Shown: positions 24,286 to 33,214 of the stretch, piece by piece | Position numbering within the stretch: the stretch's first letter is position 1 | Layout: each line of letters begins with the position of its first letter | Source: Lytechinus pictus | Taxonomy: Eukaryota > Echinodermata > Echinoidea > Temnopleuroida > Toxopneustidae | DNA: 64,000 bases | Direction of reading: 5' to 3' | NCBI RefSeq assembly: GCF_037042905.1 | Contig: NC_087252.1 | Location: forward strand, 17,811,701 to 17,875,700 | Position numbers and translations under genes: made by a program | Notes under the pieces: model-generated | Told to the model about the DNA's origin: nothing | Database searches by the model: none | What the model saw: only the letters and a program-made list of their open reading frames with translations

Positions 24286-24389
24286 AATTCGAGAGAAGAC
24301 GACGACTGCCTAATGTCTATCACCCCAAACCAAACGAAGATGTTACCAAACTTCTTAATATGCTAGAGGCAGATCACCAGGAAGATTGA
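24286..24389 (+). CDS. Candidate terminal coding exon, unknown protein (copy A)
   Basis: A 104-nt stretch after a pyrimidine-rich segment and an AG reads EFERRRRLPNVYHPKPN..., ending ...MLEADHQED and TGA. A second copy at 30,597-30,700 has no indels and keeps the frame. Of seven codon differences about four are silent, which suggests both descend from a coding exon. The stretch is basic at the start and acidic at the end. I do not recognise the family and see no upstream exon in the window that clearly joins to it. It could be the last exon of a gene lying mostly in intron, or a captured fragment. Compared with copy C, the base before the AG acceptor differs (TTAAAG versus TTAGAG). Confidence 0.45.
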
Positions 24390-24399
24390 GTGAGTACTT

Positions 24400-25672
24400 T
24401 AAAATCTATATAAAAAAATAAAGTTCACCCAAACAAAAACTTAAATGGAATAAAATGATAAAAATCCAGCGAACTAAGCACTGAAAACGTCATTAATTTC
24501 GGGGGTGAATACGAAAGTTATGACATTCTTAATTTTGGATTAATTTCACAAAACAGTTATATGAACATCCAGGTCGGTACACTGTAAAAACTGTGGTGTT
24601 AAAACTGACACCAGTTGGTGTTAATAGAGGACCACACCCTGAGGTGTTAAAAATACACCCTAGAGATTGAACATAACACCAAAGAGTGTAAATATAACAA
24701 CCAAAGGTGTTGTAATAACACCTATGGGTGTAAAACTAACACCACCAATTTAACACTGGTGTAAAACAACTGGTGTGGTCCTCTATGTACACCGGTTAAC
24801 ACCACAGTTTTTGCTGTGTATGAAAATGATGGGACTGATTACGTCACCCACTCACTATTTTTTTCGTGATTCATTATATGAAAAAGGAAATGTCTTTCAT
24901 TTTCCTCATTGTGAGACAAAGGTTTAATTCTCCTGAATAACTCAAACCACCATTTAACTTTGTGGTTGAGTCAGGTTGGTCAATACGTTGTCAATCTGTA
25001 AAAATTGAAATATGGTTTACTTCAACCAATACAAGATAAAATAAATAATGAGTGAGTAATATCATAAACTCTCTCATTTCCATATCCCTGGGTTGTGCAT
25101 ATTATTATTTTTTTGACAAATAAGCTTAAAATGTCATTACTTGTTATTGAACAATCCTACCTACCCTGTACAGCTCTCGTCATTCGATTTTGCTATTAAT
25201 TGCATCGTGTGTGAAATATAGATTCACCGAGGAAAGACGACGTGGAATGTTCAAATCTTATGAGTATTTTGTTTAAACATCGTTTGTTAGATTGAACAGT
25301 TAGTACTTGTGCTTGTGTTTTCCTTTCATGGATGTGGGTGTTAGTTTATTGATTTTAATAATGTGTCTTTCGAAAGCATTTATAAGCGCTCCTTACTCCA
25401 TACCTTCGGTTTATTAAAAAAAAACGAGTAAAAATATAGAAACAGAAGAAGAAAGAATCTTATGGAATTTCCAATAGAGGCTCCAGATATAAATGTTTTG
25501 TTGTCTTTTTTTAATTGTCTTTTTCTCCCTCCCTATTTACATATATACATTGTAATGCGACATACTACTACAAAATCAGCCTTAAAAAAGGCTGAATATA
25601 AATACACATCACACCAAAATAGGATAGGTATTCACATACATTAGTCCTGGGGTGGACTTGACCTTTAAAAAA
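24400..25672. mobile_element. Decayed copy of the AGGWCAAGTC MITE family
   Basis: AATAAAGTTCACCC at the left and GGGTGGACTTGACCTTTAA at 25,651-25,669 resemble the ends of the intact element at 28,145-28,728. Internal words (AAAATCCAGC, GATTACGTCACCCACTCACTA, TGGTTTACTTCAACCAAT) are also shared. It is interrupted by the TA MITE at 24,580. Part of the segment is duplicated at 30,720-31,740. The right half (25,160-25,640) is too diverged to assign, and the frame at 25,462-25,644 is unsupported. Confidence 0.5.
24580..24818. mobile_element. Palindromic MITE, TA target duplication with exact empty site
   Basis: Ends CACTGTAAAAACTGTGGTG and CACCACAGTTTTTGCTGTG, flanked by TA. It contains repeated GGTGTTAAAA / TAACACC blocks. 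The duplicated copy at 30,871-30,880 reads GGTCGGTATGAAAAT without the element, which is an exact pre-insertion site. Confidence 0.88.
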
Positions 25673-25804
25673 AAAAGATTATTTAACCCTAAACATTCTT
25701 CTAAAATTAAATGTCATGACTATGAATAATATGATTAATAAACTACATATTTTTCTGAACATTTTCTTGTGGAATTCATTACTTAAACACATTAATTATA
25801 CACG

Positions 25805-27590
25805 ATATAGAGGCGGATGTACATTTTACTAAAGAGGGGTGGGGGGGGGGGGGGGGGCTTTCCATGGGCAGTCATTCATTTTATTTATTTATTTATCTTG
25901 CTCATTCAACAAAAGTTGATATTCCATGACGCCCTGGATAACAAACAATACAACTATACACAATTAAAACCAATCAATGGTGATAATGTATATCCAGTCG
26001 TCAGTTCATATGATATTGTTAAAATACAGACGTATAAAGTTACAACAGCATTATATAAAGTAATACATAAAAAGAGATGATAGTTAAAAACATCAGTCCT
26101 GAAAGGGGAATTGGTATTACATCCCAGTTGATCGGCCTAGGCAAGATTGAGGAAATGTCTTTTAACAGAAAGTTTGAAATTATTTGGAATTTTAACATTT
26201 TTAACACTTTGGGGGAGTCTATTCCATAGAACGCTGCCATCATAACATAAAGTAGTTTCACAATAATCGGTGCGGCCATGATGAGCACTTTGTCGAGTAT
26301 TTGCATTATGAACTTTAAAAATTTCTTTGAAAACATTTTTAAAACAATCTGCTGATAAGTCATGAAGACATTTGTAAATAAATATACACCTGAGGTATTC
26401 TACTATTTTCTTAAACGGCATCTATTTTAAAAGTCTAAACATTTCATTAGAGGGGGTTTATATATACAGTTTAAAATAAGTTTTGATGTCTTCTTTTGCA
26501 ATTTAGTCAACTTATCAATTTGAGCTAAATATCTATTCCCCCAAATTTCGCAACAGTAATCCATTTGTGTTTGAATGAGGCATACATATAATAATTTCAT
26601 TGAAGCTTCATCAACATATGGTTTGACTCTTCTGAGCATGGCAAGTCCTGCAAATACTTTTCTAAATACATAATCAACATGGTCAACATGATTGCACCAT
26701 GACAAATTATCATAAATAATAACACCAAGACATTTAAAACTATTACACTTTTCAATTTCAATACTTTCATACTTCATACGCATATTTTAATACCTTTAGT
26801 CTTTTTAAAATCAAATGATCATATATTTAGTTTTATCAACATTTAAACTTAGCTTTTTTAACTTGATCCACTTAGCGATTGCATCAAAATCATTCTGAAA
26901 TTTTACTTGCATCTCATAAATAGACGTAGCTTTTACATATATGGTAGTATCATCAGCGTACATTACTAACTTTCCATGATTCAAAACGTTTAACATATCA
27001 TCAATATAAATCAAAAAAGTAAGGGACCTAATATAGATCCTTGTGAAACTCCAAGGGAAATACATCGATCATTTGATTTATCATTTTTTATCGCAACAAA
27101 TTGTTTTATGTTATTTATATGCCAATCACACCATGCTAAATTAAGACAAATCACTTAAATCAATATTATTTAATTTATTTAACAACATAGACGCATTTAC
27201 AGTATCAAAAGCAGGTCTTCAATCAATGAAGAGTGCTCCTGTAATTTGACCTTTGTCTATAGCATTTAACCAATCATCAGTTGAAAAACCGAGGGATGAA
27301 GCTGTAGAATGGCCAGGTCGAAAATCGAATCCGTGCTATGCCAAGAGTATTATTCGAAACCAAATAATCATATAACTGCTGATGGACAATTTTTCTGTAG
27401 TATGTAAAATAGAAATTGGTCGAAAATTGCAAACAGAAGTAAAGTCACCTTCTGAAAATAATTTTTAAGTCATTACGCCCATGTGTGGTCTTACCTAATA
27501 TAAAGTTAAGTGGGTTGAACACAGTTTGTTGAAACATATTTTAGTATAATTACGTGCAATGCCTCAAAATGACTTTTTGTAACACAACGC
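25805..27590 (-). pseudogene. LINE (CR1/jockey-group) fragment, copy 1
   Basis: Minus-strand translation gives, in order from high to low coordinate: a GALFIDWRPAFDT-like palm block (about 27,210-27,240), a YADDTTIYV catalytic block (about 26,950), LNVDKTKYM (about 26,830), FKCLGVIIYDNLSWCNHV (about 26,720), YCCEIWGNRYLAQIDKLTKLQ (about 26,530) and WNRLPQSVKN...FKLSVKRHFL (about 26,180). These are reverse transcriptase and its C-terminal extension. No endonuclease is present and frames are broken, so it is a 5'-truncated dead copy. An ATAAATAAATAAA-type tail is near 25,873-25,893. It is preceded by a G-tract and a GGCGGATGTAC word at 25,811. Duplicate at 31,860-37,990. Confidence 0.8.
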
Positions 27591-27759
27591 TAGATCGAAC
27601 ATCAATTCGGCGCTCCCATAGTGGTTCGAACACACGGTTCGAACATCAATTTGGCGCCCCCTCCCAGTTCAAACATCAGTTCGGCGCCCCATAGTTCGAA
27701 CGTCATTTTGGCGCCGCCTAGTTCGAACATCAAATCGACGTCCGGGTCAACATCTCCCT

Positions 27760-29235
27760 CTTTCGTTTCCCATCTCCTTTTCTTTCTTTCTCTTATCCTC
27801 ATTCCCCCTCCTTTCTCTTTCTTTCTCTCTTTCTTTCCCCCTCTTCCTCTCCCCTTTTCTTCTTCTCTTCTTTTCCTTCCTCCTCTCTCTCTCTCTTTTT
27901 CTTCTCTTTATTATCCCCTTTTCTTCACTTTTTTCTTGTCTTCCTTTCCCCCTTTTCTTCTCTTTTTCCCCATCTTTTCTTTCCCCCTTTTCTTCTTTTT
28001 CCCCCGTCATTTCTTTCTCTTTTTTCCCCTCTCTTTTCTCTTCTCTTCCTTCCCCCCCCTTACTCTCTCTTTTTTTCTTCTGTTTTCCTCTATTCCCCCT
28101 CTCTCTCTTTTCTTATCTTTCTTCCCATCTTCCTCTCTTTTTAAAGGACAAGTCCACCCCAACAAAAGTTGATTTGAATAAAAAGAGAAAAATCCAACAA
28201 GGATAACACTGAAAAAAATCGGATGTAAAATAAGAAAGTTACGATCTTTTAAAGTTTTGCTTAATTTCACAAACACAAATGCACATCCTGTTGGGTATGC
28301 AAATGAGGAGACTGATGCCGTCATCAACTTACTATTTCTTTTGTATTTTATTGTACAAAATAGGGAATATCCTATTTTTCTCCTCATTGTCAAGTGAAAC
28401 AACGATTAATTCCTCCCTGAACAATTGGAATGAGCATTATTTAATAATATATGATTCAGTCAAGATAGTCCTTACTGTCAAATCTATAAAAAATGAAATA
28501 TTGTATAATTCAATCAATAAAAAACAAAAGAAATAGTGAGTGAGGGACATCATCGACTGTCTCGTTTGAGTTGTGCATATCACTGTTTTGTCAAAAATAA
28601 GCAAATCTTTGAAATGTCATTACTTTCTTTAATATTTTACATCCGATTTTGATGAAATTTCAGCATTTTTCTAGTTTGATTTTTCTCTATTTATTCAAAT
28701 CAAAATTTTTGTGAGGTCGACTTGACCTTTAAATATTATTCTATTCCTTCCTCTTTTTTTTCTTCTTCTTTTTCCCCTTTTCTTTCTCCTTTCTTTTCCC
28801 TCTTCCTCTTTTTTCTCTTTCCCCCTTTTTCTTTTTCTTTCCTTTCCCCCCTATTCCCTTTATTTTTTTTCTCTCCCTCTCCTTCCCCTCTCTCCTTTTC
28901 TTCTCTTATATTCCCCTCTTCCTTTCTCTCACTTTTTTTCTTATCTTTATTCTCATCTTCCTCTCTATTTAAATATTTTTCTCTTCCTTCCTCCTTTTTT
29001 CTTCTTCTTTTTCCTCCTTTTCCTTTCTCCTTTCTTTTCTTCTCTTCCTTTTCCCTTCTCTCTTTTTTCTCTTCTTTCCCCCTTTTCTTCTCCCATTTTC
29101 CTTGTCATTCCTTCCCTCCTTTGTCTTCTCTTTTTTTTCTTCTCTTCCTTTCTCCCTCTTACTCTCTTTTCTATTCTCTTCTTTTCCCATCTTCCTCTCT
29201 CTCTTTTTATTCTCTCCCTTTTTCCCTCCCCCCCC
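27760..29235 (+). repeat. Polypyrimidine tract, second copy
   Basis: CT-only sequence on both sides of the MITE (27,760-28,140 and 28,733-29,235). All long frames in either direction are compositional (for example 27,621-28,172 and 28,722-29,303). Confidence 0.93.
28145..28728. mobile_element. piggyBac-type MITE, 584 bp, TTAA target duplication
   Basis: Starts AGGACAAGTCCACC and ends GTCGACTTGACCT, flanked by TTAA at 28,141-28,144 and 28,729-28,732. The uninterrupted relative at about 15,770 reads CTCTTTAAATATTATT. The interior carries the words AAAAATCCAACAAGG and CATCATCGACTGTCTCGTTTG. No transposase frame. Confidence 0.85.
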
Positions 29236-29468
29236 CCCTCTTTTTTGAGCTGGGGGTGGGGGTGAGACAGTTCCCCCTCGGCCCCCCATGGATCCGCACC
29301 TGATAGAACCCCATGGTCTCGTATTACTTGACCTTTGTACCTCTCGATGACATTTGATATCTGATCATAATTTTACACACACTGCGGACTATCGAACCCG
29401 CGGTCTGTCGGACCTGCGGACTAACGGACCCGCGGTCTATCGGACCCGCGGACTATCGGACCCGCGAT

Positions 29469-30449
29469 TTTCTAGTTCAAATTTGAATGACTAAATCAGC
29501 ACTCAAAGTGCAGTTACTATACAAGCCCATTAACATGATAAAGTACCGCGATCCCGTTCCGTACGGTAGACCCCATGTTTTCACACCGCCCAGTATATAT
29601 TTAGTTCCCAAGACCCCTTATTTTACCCATGTGGTCAGTTCCTTAGACCCCAATTTCAGAGTTTCGTGAGGCACACCCCATCAAAAAGTAATTTGAGTGC
29701 CCCCCCCCCCGATGTAAAATATTATTTTTGCTATAAATAAGATATGTTAGACAAGGCAAGATCATTGTCTTATAGTGCAAATTATGGTGACGAGATTAAT
29801 TTAAAGTCTACTCGTACTCATTAAAGCAGCAGTACATGTAAATCCTAACACAAAAAAAAAATTGAAAGACGTTTCCTTGTTTATTGTTTTTGTTATTGAT
29901 AGGAGACCTGTATCCCCATTATAATTATTTTCTTAAATGATATAATTACTTTTTGTTTTCAAGATTTATCAATAATTTATTGGCAAGATATAAGAAAGGT
30001 ACTGCAGTGAAAATTCTTATGCACGTTTTGGCATTAAAGATACATTCTGACATGCCATACCTTACCATTTTCCAAGAAAAAAATCTGCATATATTTTGGG
30101 TAAAAAAGTGGACACAAGAATCCGCAGCTAAACGTATATATACCTATCGTCCGCATCTTTTCCCGTAGGTATATACATGTAATAAAACAAATTGGCGATG
30201 GGAAGGGATCCGCGGAGATCCGCAGGAAAAAATACTTTTTTTGGGACGCAACGGTGGACGCCGAGCACTGTGTGACTGAGGCTTTAGGTACATAAACAGG
30301 ATTATAAGACGCAAACGTCCTGGTCAAGGTAACGCTCAAGCTGCTATGACGAAGCTTTAAAAAAAGCAAATGTTTAAAAGAACAAGCAAAATTTACACTC
30401 TATGAATACGCTTTTTAGCAACAGCTTATTCGTAAAAAAAAATATCAAC
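29469..30449. other. Mostly featureless; MITE half and inverted AGCAAAAGC piece
   Basis: 29,469-29,535 resembles half of the 48,350 MITE (CAGCACTCAAAGTGCAGTTACTATACAAG). 30,330-30,430 is an inverted relative of the 870-1,400 repeat (CTCAAGCTGCTATGACGAAGC). Between them there is no supported gene; the frames at 29,953-30,168 and 30,034-30,369 show no domain. Confidence 0.5.
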
Positions 30450-30596
30450 TTATAATTACTAGTTAAAACTTATTTGTGAGTACATTTTGACCTTCGAAAG
30501 AGCAAACAGCCCCCTTATTTTTTCATTCTATTTTTGTATTAGATGTATCACTGAGTTCACGAGTATTTGGTTCCTTGTTTCAATCTCATATTAGAG

Positions 30597-30700
30597 AATT
30601 CGAGAGAAGACGACGACTGCCTAAGGTCTATCACCCCAAACCAAATGAATATGTTACCAAACTTCTCGATATGCTCGAGGCAGATCATCAGGAAGATTGA
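30597..30700 (+). CDS. Candidate terminal coding exon, unknown protein (copy C)
   Basis: Reads EFERRRRLPKVYHPKPN..., then ...LLDMLEADHQED and TGA, preceded by CAATCTCATATTAGAG, a reasonable splice acceptor. Same length as copy A at 24,286-24,389 with no frame change. Differences K/N, Y/D and D/N are non-silent and four others are silent. The product is unknown. The conservation of frame is the only support for coding, so I keep confidence moderate. If real, it would be the 3' exon of a plus-strand gene whose upstream exons lie outside or were lost to transposon insertion. Confidence 0.45.
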
Positions 30701-31041
30701 GTGAGTACTTTAAAATCTATATAGAAAATAAAGTTTACCCCAACATAAAAATACAGCGAACTCAGCACTGAAAATGTCATCAATATCGGGGGTGAATAAG
30801 AAAGTTATGACACTTTTAATTTTGGGCTTAATTTCACAAAACAGTTGAATGAACATCCAGGTCGGTATGAAAATTATGGGACTGATTACGTCACCCACTC
30901 ACTATTTCTTTCGTGATTCATTATATGAAAAAGGAAATGTCTTTTATTTTCCTCATTGTGAAACAAAGAGGAAAATAAATCTGTCGGATACCTCCGACGT
31001 CCGCATTCTCGCTATATAACCTTCGCCCTCGCACCAACTCT

Positions 31042-31412
31042 GGGCGTTGTGGCGTGCGCCTGTAATCCAAGCTATGTGGGGAAGTTACAAATTGATGCAG
31101 AGATTCGAGGTTCGATCCCTGGTCACGTCTTTCGGATGGTGACGTTAAAGGTCGGTCCCAGACGTAAATAATCATATCTGATTGATACACGTCTGACAAA
31201 ACTCAAATACACACACACACACACACAACTGGGCGTTGTGGCGTGCGCCTGTAATCCAAGCTATGCGGGGAAGTTACAAATTGATGCAGAGGTTCGAGGT
31301 TCGAGCCCTGGTCACGTCTTTCGGATGGTGACGTTAAAGGTCGGTCCCAGACGTAAATAATCATATCTGATTGATACACGTCTGACAAAACTCAAATACA
31401 CACACACACACA
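31042..31412 (+). mobile_element. SINE dimer with 7SL-like head and (CA)n tails
   Basis: Two direct units (31,042-31,230 and 31,231-31,412; period 189 bp) differ at only a few positions. Each begins GGGCGTTGTGGCGTGCGCC and continues TGTAATCCAAGCTATG, very like the 5' Alu domain of 7SL RNA as I recall it. GGTTCGATCCC / GGTTCGAGCCC near base 75-85 fits a polymerase III B box. Units end in ACAAAACTCAAATACACACA tails. The minus-strand frames here are incidental. A tRNA-derived SINE is the alternative, but the head is not tRNA-like. Confidence 0.65.
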
Positions 31413-31860
31413 CGAAGTCTCCATCAATTGACAAAGTTGAGCAGCAGCCAACGAAACGTCGCGTCGTGAACTCTCTTACAGTTTCAACTGATCAACCAAC
31501 TCTAAAGATTTATTTCTCCTGAATAACTCGAACTACTATTTGAACTTTGTGGTTCAGTCAGGTTGGCCAATACGTTGTCGAATCTGTAAAAATTGAAATA
31601 TGGTTTACTTCAACCAATAAAAGATAAAATAAATTATGAGTGAGTAAAATCATTAACTCTCTCATTTCCATATCCCTGGGTTGTGCATATAATTTTATGG
31701 GACAAATAAGCGAAAGTTTAAAATGTCATAACCTTTTATTGAACATTTATAATCCTATTCTACACCTATCCACCGGGTCCTGTCAATGACTTCTATATTT
31801 TGAGCAGGTTTTCTATACTTGATAAAATTATGGTTAACGTAACAATTTTCCATAATAAAA

Positions 31861-32241
31861 AAAAAATCCATAATTATTTAACCCTAAAACATTCTTCTAA
31901 AATTAAATGTCATGATTATGAATAATATGATATATAAACTACATATTTTTCTTAACATTTTCTTGTGGAATTCATTACATAAACATAAACACATTAATTA
32001 TACACGATGCAGAGGCGGATGTACCTTTTACCAAAGAGGGGGGGGGGCTTTCCATGGGCAGTCATTCATTTTATTTATTTATTTATCTTGCTCATTCAAC
32101 AAAAGTTGATATTCCATGACGCCCTGGATAACAAACAATACAACTATATACAATTAAAACCAATCAATGGTGATAATGTATATCCAGTCATCAGTTCATA
32201 TGATATTGTTAAAATACAGACGTATAAAGTTACAACAGCAT
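31861..32241 (-). pseudogene. LINE copy 2, 3' part, interrupted by gypsy element
   Basis: Near-identical to 25,680-26,048 (GCGGATGTACCTTTTACC, CCATGGGCAGTCATTCATT, ATTCCATGACGCCCTGGATA). It stops at AGCAT where the LTR element begins and resumes at 36,913. Confidence 0.85.
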
Positions 32242-32417
32242 TGTTATATATTGATAATGATGTCATACATGATGTCATACCATGACTTACAATTGTAGCT
32301 GCGCAGGCGCAATGCGGAATTAACTTGCTTTGGAATCATATACCAAGAGTATCAGACGTGTGCTTGTTTATGTGCCTTAATTACTAATTACGGTAGATTA
32401 ATTAGGAGTACATAACA
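32242..32417 (+). repeat. 5' LTR of gypsy element
   Basis: 176 bp, TGTTATATATTG ... GAGTACATAACA, with TG/CA ends. It differs from the 3' LTR at three positions: two in the GCGGAATTAAC / GCGAAATAAAC region and one in GCTTGTTT / GCTTATTT. Confidence 0.95.
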
Positions 32418-32424
32418 ACAAATC

Positions 32425-32437
32425 TGGCGACGAGGAT
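32425..32437 (+). other. Primer-binding site, tRNA-Ser type
   Basis: TGGCGACGAGGAT, seven bases after the LTR, is complementary to a tRNA 3' end ATCCTCGTCGCCA, the form I recall for tRNA-Ser(GCT). Mag-lineage elements typically use tRNA-Ser. Confidence 0.75.
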
Positions 32438-32485
32438 TAATTTTTGTGTTTGTTCTTCACTTTGGGAAAGTTCGAGTACCTGAGG

Positions 32486-33214
32486 ATGGCTACTTTTGGA
32501 ACAATTGGTGAATTTCGGGAAGACGAAGGGAGTTGGTCCGAGTACATTGAGCGTATGGGACACTACTTCGACGCCAATAGCATCATTGATGAGGGGAGGA
32601 AAAGATCCATTTTACTTAGTGTTTGTGGAGCCTCAACCTACAAGTTAATGTCAAGTTTGGCGGCACCAAGGAAACCAGGTGAAGTTGAGTTCAAGGAACT
32701 TGTGAAATTAATGACTGATCATCGAGATCCAAAGCCATCGGTGATCGTCCAACGATTCAAGTTTAACAGCAGGTCGAGGAGACCAGATGAATCGCTGTCA
32801 ACTTTCATTGCTGAACTGCGACGATTGGCTAATTAATGTAAGTTTGATACAATTTTAGAGGAGATGTTGAGAGATAGGATTGTGTGCGGAGTGGCAGATG
32901 ATAGAATACAGAGGAGATTATTGGCTGAACCAACTCTAACATTCGAAAAAGCTAAAGATATTGCATTAGCAATGGAATTAGCTGATAAAAATACAGCCGA
33001 TCTCAGAGATCAGAACAAAGGCGAGATGGTGAACAAAATCGCTCATGGTGTTCGTCATCGTAAGTCGTCACAACGCCCTGTTTCCAAGAAACATTCCTCA
33101 TGCGGTCGCTGCGGAAAGGGACAGCATCAAGGAGAGCCTTGTCCAGCAAAAGACGGAGAGTGTTTCCACTGCAGGAAAAAGGGACATTTTGCCGTGGTAT
33201 GCAGAGCCAAATGA
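32486..33214 (+). pseudogene. gag of gypsy element (one internal stop)
   Basis: The start at MATFGTIGEF is preferred over the earlier ATG at 32,444 because gag-like residues begin there. The capsid-like region (YFDANSI..., FKELVKLM..., VQRFKFNSR...) runs to RRLAN, where a TAA stop at 32,834-32,836 breaks the frame. The same frame continues to 33,214. Near the end are two zinc knuckles of the CX2CX4HX4C type (about 33,100-33,205: CGRCGKGQHQGEPC and CFHCRKKGHFAVVC), which bind the RNA genome. A TGA ends gag, and pol follows in the same frame. With the stop removed from the count the length would be about 242 residues, normal for this lineage. Confidence 0.9.

Larger units (their letters stand above)
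27595..29468 (+). mobile_element. Truncated relative of the foldback interior (right half)
   Basis: In order: TCGAACATCAATTCGGCGC repeats, polypyrimidine tract, GATCCGCACCTGATAG spacer and CCGCGG minisatellite (29,392-29,468). This is the same order as 15,300-16,556, but the ~53-bp outer arm is missing. It is interrupted at 28,145-28,728 by a MITE. It shows that the interior exists as an independent repeated unit. Confidence 0.8.
30450..31860. repeat. Tandem segmental duplication, copy C (homologue of 24,110-25,160)
   Basis: Starts near TTATAATTACTAGTTAAAAC and keeps the order: GACCTTCGAAAGAGCAAACAG, the coding-like exon, GGGGGTGAATAAGAAAGTTATGACA, GTCGGTATGAAAAT, then after a ~530-bp insertion CTCCTGAATAACTCGAACTAC. 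Copy C lacks the TA MITE of copy A but carries the SINE dimer. Confidence 0.8.

Noticed and set aside
27602..29303. Open frames up to 193 codons
   Set aside because: Same polypyrimidine composition, interrupted by a MITE.
31290..31310. tRNA gene suggested by GGTTCGAGCCC
   Set aside because: Only the B box is present; no tRNA cloverleaf fits and the head is 7SL-like, so it is part of a SINE.
30921..31388. Two near-identical minus-strand frames (92 and 61 codons)
   Set aside because: They are antisense readings of the two SINE units.
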